From positions 2,547 through 66,546 of the forward strand of contig NZ_LMKO01000012.1 of NCBI RefSeq assembly GCF_001421705.1: DNA of 64,000 nucleotides, written 5' to 3'. This DNA is from Xylophilus sp. Leaf220. Its GTDB lineage: Bacteria > Pseudomonadota > Gammaproteobacteria > Burkholderiales > Burkholderiaceae_C. Every line of letters starts with the position of its first letter. Position 1 is the stretch's first letter. Position numbers and translations under genes: made by a program. Below, in pieces: positions 60,329 through 64,000 of the stretch. The notes beneath the pieces were generated by a model. It ran no database searches, had not been told where the DNA came from, and saw only the letters and a program-made list of their open reading frames with translations.

Positions 60329-61768
60329 ATGCATACCTTTCTCTGGCACGACTACGAAACCTTCGGCGCCAACGTGCGCCGCGACCGTCCTGCTCAGTTC
60401 GCCGCGATCCGCACCGATGCCGACCTGCGGGAGATCGGCGATCCGCTGATGCTCTACTGCCAGCCCGCGCCCGACTTCCTGCCCGAGCCCGAGGCCTGCC
60501 TGATCACCGGCATCACGCCCCAGACCTGCCTGGAGCGCGGCGTGCCCGAGCATGCGTTCTGCGCGCAGATCGAAGCCGCCTTCGCCACCCCCGGCACCGT
60601 GGGCGTCGGCTACAACACGATCCGGTTCGACGACGAGATCACCCGCTTCATGCTCTGGCGCAACCTGGCCGATCCGTACGCCCGCGAGTGGCAGAACGAC
60701 TGCGGCCGCTGGGACCTGCTCGACGTGGTGCGCCTCACCTACGCGCTGCGGCCCGACGGCATCGTCTGGCCGAAGAAGGAAGACGGCAGCCCCAGCTTCA
60801 AGCTGGAAGACCTGGCGCGGGCCAACGGCCTGATGCACGACGCGGCGCACGACGCGCTCTCCGACGTGCGGGCCACCATCGCCCTGGCCCGGCTGGTGCG
60901 CGACCGGCAGCCCAGGCTGTTCGAGTTCGCCTTCGGCCTGCACCGCAAGGACCGGGTGGCGGCCGAACTGGGCCTGCCCTCCACCGCGCAGACCGCCAAG
61001 CCTTTCCTGCACGTGTCGGGCATGTTCCCGGCCGACCGCGGCTGCCTGGCGGTGATGTGGCCGCTGGCCCAGCACCCGACCAACAAGAACGAGATCTTGG
61101 CCTGGGACCTGGCGCAGGACCCGTCGGTGCTGGCGGGGCTGGATGCCGAGGCGATCCGCCAGCGGGTGTTCTCGCGCGCCGCCGACCTGCCCGAGGGCGT
61201 GGCCCGGCTGCCGCTGAAGGGCGTGCACCTCAACAAGTCGCCGATGGTGGTCGGCAACCTGCGCACCCTGTCGCCCGAGATGGCCGCGCGGTGGCAGATC
61301 GACCTGGAACAGGCCGGCCGGCACGCGGAGGCCGCCCGGGCACTGCCAGACCTCTCGGCCATCTGGTCCGAGGTGTACCGCCGGCCGCCGGAAGAGGGCC
61401 CGCGCGACGTGGACGAAGACCTGTACGGCGGATTCGTCGGCAACGCCGACCGGCGCCGGCTGACTCAGCTGCGCACCCTGGCGCCCGAGGCCCTGGCCGC
61501 CGCCCGCACCGGTTTCGACGATCCGCGGCTCGAAGAGTTGCTATTCCGCTACCGCGCGCGCAACTTCCCCGAGACGCTGTCCGAGCAAGATCAGGAGCGC
61601 TGGGAGCAGCACCGCACCGAAAAATTGCTCGAAGGCGCGGGCGGCGCCCTCTCGGTGGACGAGTATTTCGCCCGCATCGACGCCCTGGGCGAGACGGCCG
61701 ACGAGCGCGGCGAAGCCATCCTGGGCGCCCTCTACGACTACGCCGAGGCGGTCGTGCCCGCCGGCTGA
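60329..61768 (+). CDS. sbcB: Exodeoxyribonuclease I
   Basis: 3'-5' single-strand DNA exonuclease of 479 residues acting in recombination and mismatch repair. The DEDDh exonuclease motif starts at D8 and E10 ('WHDYETFG'); 'GYNTIRFDDEITRFMLWRNL' and 'HDAAHDALSDVRATIALARL' carry the other metal and catalytic residues. The C-terminal half is the SH3-like and helical part that encircles DNA. The ATG at 60329 is preferred over an in-frame TTG three codons earlier. It stands between cls and the cystathionine synthase-like gene. Confidence 0.94.
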   Translation: MHTFLWHDYETFGANVRRDRPAQFAAIRTDADLREIGDPLMLYCQPAPDFLPEPEACLITGITPQTCLERGVPEHAFCAQIEAAFATPGTVGVGYNTIRFDDEITRFMLWRNLADPYAREWQNDCGRWDLLDVVRLTYALRPDGIVWPKKEDGSPSFKLEDLARANGLMHDAAHDALSDVRATIALARLVRDRQPRLFEFAFGLHRKDRVAAELGLPSTAQTAKPFLHVSGMFPADRGCLAVMWPLAQHPTNKNEILAWDLAQDPSVLAGLDAEAIRQRVFSRAADLPEGVARLPLKGVHLNKSPMVVGNLRTLSPEMAARWQIDLEQAGRHAEAARALPDLSAIWSEVYRRPPEEGPRDVDEDLYGGFVGNADRRRLTQLRTLAPEALAAARTGFDDPRLEELLFRYRARNFPETLSEQDQERWEQHRTEKLLEGAGGALSVDEYFARIDALGETADERGEAILGALYDYAEAVVPAG

Positions 61769-61862
61769 GCCAGGAAATCCCCGCCGTGCCGCCCGGCTTT
61801 GGCGGAAAATTCCGCATCGGCCGGCGCCCCGCCGCCGGGCACCAGCCTTCGATCCCAGCACC

Positions 61863-63095
61863 ATGACCTCTCGCGGCATCACCACCGACATCGTCCACGC
61901 CGGCCGGGCCTTCGGCACCGAACACGGCGGCGTGCACCCCTCGATCCACGTCTCCACCCAGTACGGCTTCGACAAGGTCGACGACCTGATCGGCGTCTTC
62001 CAGGGCACGCTCAAGGGCGCCTACAACTATGCCCGCCAGGGCACGCCGACCACCGCGGCGCTCGAGACGCAGCTCGCGCGGCTGGAGGGCGGCGTGGGCG
62101 CGGTGAGCTTTGCGACCGGCATGGCGGCGGTCGCGGCCCTGTTCCTGACCCTGCTGCGCGCCGGCGACCACCTGGTGGCCAGCCGCTTCGTCTTCGGCAA
62201 CACCAACAGCGTGCTCGACACCATCGCCGGCCTGGGCGTGGCGGTGAGCCGGGTCGATGCCACCGCGGTCGAGCACGTCGCCGCGGCCCTGCGGCCCGAG
62301 ACGCGGATGGTCTTTGTCGAGACCATCGCCAACCCCGGCACGCAGATTCCCGACCTGGAAGCCATCGGTGCGCTCTGCAAGGAGCGCGGCATCCTTTACG
62401 TGGTCGACAACACGGTGCTGTCGCCGGCGCTGTTCAAGCCCGCGGTGGTCGGCGCCGGGCTGGTGCTGCATTCGCTCACCAAGACCATCGCCGGCCACGG
62501 CAACGCCTTGGGCGGCGCGCTGGTCGATACCGGGCTGTTCGACTGGTCCGCCTACCCCAATATCGCCGCGCCCTACCGCAAGGGCGACGCGCGGCAATGG
62601 GGCCTGACCCAGCTGCGCAAGAAAGGGCTGCGCGACATGGGCGCCTCGCTCTCGTCGCAGCACGCCCATGCGATCGCGGTTGGCGCCGAGACGCTCACCC
62701 TGCGGCTGAAGCAGGCGAGCGCCACCGCGCTGTCGCTGGCCGGCTTCCTGGAGGCGCATCCGGCGGTGGCACGGGTGCACTACCCGATGCTCGCGTCCCA
62801 CCCCCAGCACGCGCTGGCGCGCCGGCTGTTCGGCGCAGGCTCGTGGCTGATGGCCTTCGAGCTGCAGGACGCGGAGGACTGCCTGCCCTTCATCGACCGC
62901 CTACAGCTGCCGGTCAAGGCGACCGGCCTGGGCGACACCCGCAGCCTGGTGATCCCGGTGGCCCACACCATCTTCTGGGAAGCGGGCGCCGCGGTGCGGG
63001 CCGACATGGGCATTGCCGACGGCCTGGTGCGGCTGTCGGTGGGGCTGGAAGACGAGGCCGACTTGCGTGCCGACCTGGAGCAGGCCCTGCGATGA
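61863..63095 (+). CDS. Cystathionine gamma-synthase-family PLP enzyme
   Basis: Trans-sulfuration-family enzyme of 410 residues. The PLP lysine is K207 in 'HSLTKTIAGHGNALGG'; 'YNYARQGTPTTAALE' (54-68) and 'VVDNTVLSPAL' (180-190) are typical cofactor and substrate segments. The family includes cystathionine gamma-synthase, O-succinyl/acetylhomoserine sulfhydrylase and gamma- or beta-lyases, and the sequence does not let me choose; this subgroup is usually annotated only at family level. I looked for a SAM riboswitch in the 94 bases upstream and found none. Its stop overlaps the diguanylate cyclase start by four bases (ATGA). Confidence 0.88.
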   Translation: MTSRGITTDIVHAGRAFGTEHGGVHPSIHVSTQYGFDKVDDLIGVFQGTLKGAYNYARQGTPTTAALETQLARLEGGVGAVSFATGMAAVAALFLTLLRAGDHLVASRFVFGNTNSVLDTIAGLGVAVSRVDATAVEHVAAALRPETRMVFVETIANPGTQIPDLEAIGALCKERGILYVVDNTVLSPALFKPAVVGAGLVLHSLTKTIAGHGNALGGALVDTGLFDWSAYPNIAAPYRKGDARQWGLTQLRKKGLRDMGASLSSQHAHAIAVGAETLTLRLKQASATALSLAGFLEAHPAVARVHYPMLASHPQHALARRLFGAGSWLMAFELQDAEDCLPFIDRLQLPVKATGLGDTRSLVIPVAHTIFWEAGAAVRADMGIADGLVRLSVGLEDEADLRADLEQALR

Positions 63096-64000
63096 TCCGC
63101 GAGGGCGGCGGCGCTGCCTTCTCCGGTGCAGCAGGCCTGCTGCGGGAGTTCCGTCTGCGCCCGCCCGCCGATCCGCAGGAAGACGCCGAGATCCGGCGCC
63201 GCACCCTGCGCGAACTTTGGCCGATCAACCTCGGCATGCAGATCTACGGCGGCCTCAGCCTGGGGCTGACCCACTGGCTCACCAGCACCGAGCTGGCCGA
63301 TACCGCGGTGCTCTCGCCGGTCTACTCGCTGCTGCTGCTGAGCTTCGCCATCACGCTGATGTGGCACGACTGGACGGGTCTGTGCATCGGCCGGTTCCTG
63401 TGCCTCGTGGCGGTGGTGGTGGGCCTGCGCATCAGCATCCAGCAGACGGGCAACCCGTATTTCTGGCCGATCCCGGTGGCTTTGGTGATGGGGCTGACCA
63501 CCGCGATCGCCTACGACCACATGGGCGAGTACACCGCCAGCAACCTGCTGTGCTGGGGCATCCTGTGCGACTGGGGCCTGGTCGACAACGGCCACCCCGA
63601 GCAGGCGTCGCGCATCGCGCTGTTGATGGTGTCGGGCATCGTCCTCGGCATCGCGGTGAACATGCTGCTGACGCTGTCGCGGCGCCGTGCGCACCGGCTC
63701 AACCTGCACATGGCACGGATGGCCCACCGCGATTTCCTGACCGGCATCCGCAACCGGCGCAGCTTTCTCGAGGTGGTGGAGGCCGACCTGAAGGCCCGGC
63801 CCGACGTGCACCGCTACTGCCTGATGCTGGACGTGGACAACTTCAAAAAGATCAACGACGACTTCGGCCATGCGGTCGGGGACGGGGTGCTGGTCGACAT
63901 CGCCGGAACCATCCGCCGCGTGGCCGGCGACCAGCACCACGGCCGCCTGGGCGGAGAGGAGTTCGGAATCATCGTGGCCGGACTGCAGTACGACGAGGTC
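63092..64000 (+). CDS. Membrane diguanylate cyclase (GGDEF), cut by window end
   Basis: Partial gene, 303 codons visible. Residues about 45-205 hold five or six hydrophobic segments forming a membrane sensor with no recognised ligand domain. The GGDEF domain starts near residue 215 ('MAHRDFLTGIRNRRSFLEVV') with 'MLDVDNFKKINDDFGH' and the active-site motif GGEEF at 287-291, so it should make cyclic di-GMP; the inhibitory RxxD site is not clearly present upstream of the motif. It overlaps the preceding gene by four bases, which implies translational coupling. Confidence 0.9.
   Translation, partial: MIREGGGAAFSGAAGLLREFRLRPPADPQEDAEIRRRTLRELWPINLGMQIYGGLSLGLTHWLTSTELADTAVLSPVYSLLLLSFAITLMWHDWTGLCIGRFLCLVAVVVGLRISIQQTGNPYFWPIPVALVMGLTTAIAYDHMGEYTASNLLCWGILCDWGLVDNGHPEQASRIALLMVSGIVLGIAVNMLLTLSRRRAHRLNLHMARMAHRDFLTGIRNRRSFLEVVEADLKARPDVHRYCLMLDVDNFKKINDDFGHAVGDGVLVDIAGTIRRVAGDQHHGRLGGEEFGIIVAGLQYDEV

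Noticed and set aside
61769-61862. SAM or SAH riboswitch before the cystathionine gamma-synthase-family gene
   Set aside because: The 94-base leader has only short GC stems and none of the conserved riboswitch core sequences.
1-64000. CRISPR arrays, prophage, insertion sequences and toxin-antitoxin pairs
   Set aside because: I saw no regularly spaced direct repeats, no transposase, integrase or phage structural genes, and no small paired toxin-antitoxin frames.

Overview
The window is a GC-rich (roughly two-thirds G+C) chromosomal segment from a betaproteobacterium, most likely order Burkholderiales, family Comamonadaceae; the genus cannot be fixed from sequence alone. Reasons: an isc operon in the order iscR-iscS-iscU-iscA-hscB-hscA-fdx, a pyruvate dehydrogenase operon (aceE-aceF-lpdA) whose Lpd carries its own lipoyl domain, the LysR/AzoR and adenine deaminase families, and a small dispersed palindrome that I associate from memory with Comamonadaceae genomes. 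No prophage, IS element, CRISPR array or rRNA was seen. One tRNA-Val(CAC) is present. Coding density is high and almost all genes look intact.

Layout. 1-0.5 kb: a low-GC small membrane protein, unlike the rest. 0.8-6.7 kb: SulP anion transporter, MFS exporter with adenine deaminase, and a divergent LysR/azoreductase pair. 6.8-10.3 kb: aromatic/aspartate aminotransferase and UvrB. 10.3-16.9 kb: the isc Fe-S assembly operon running into dnaQ and tRNA-Val, with an IscR-type site in front and a terminator-like hairpin between iscA and hscB. 17.3-20.9 kb: an uninterrupted glycoside hydrolase-glycosyltransferase fusion overlapping glf (UDP-galactopyranose mutase). 20.9-26.5 kb: a small acidic-tailed protein, then a GntR (FCD) regulator with a large FAD/Fe-S D-2-hydroxyacid dehydrogenase, divergent from a serine/alanine-glyoxylate aminotransferase. 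26.6-34.3 kb: PCu(A)C copper chaperone, LhgO-like FAD oxidoreductase, pyrD, rpiA, a periplasmic glutaredoxin-like protein, oligopeptidase A and folD. 34.4-44.0 kb: a PAS sensor kinase/response regulator pair divergent from aceE-aceF-lpdA. 44.1-52.3 kb: NlpC/P60 endopeptidase, PQQ-type sugar dehydrogenase, isochorismatase-family hydrolase, prpE, a DUF1345 membrane protein, a Tat/lipoprotein ferritin-like protein, then an alkylation-repair group (Ada-AlkA fusion, Ogt) with an EamA transporter. 54.1-64 kb: phosphomannomutase/phosphoglucomutase, waaA, a lytic transglycosylase, cardiolipin synthase, sbcB, a cystathionine gamma-synthase-family enzyme and a diguanylate cyclase cut by the window end.

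The most interesting structure not explained by genes is a dispersed palindrome, GCTAY-N7-RTAGC, found eight times. Three copies are outside or at the edge of genes and are followed by a second hairpin (GCCGGCG-N5-CGCCGGC). Five lie inside conserved genes (hscA, the LhgO-like gene, aceF, lpdA, waaA), all in the same reading register, where they encode A-[TI]-x-x-[IV]-A in linkers or loops. The third long copy supplies the last codons and stop of alkA. This looks like a protein-coding mobile palindromic element in the manner of the Rickettsia palindromic elements. The second candidate is the GH-GT fusion with glf, which may be a compact galactofuranose-glycan module.
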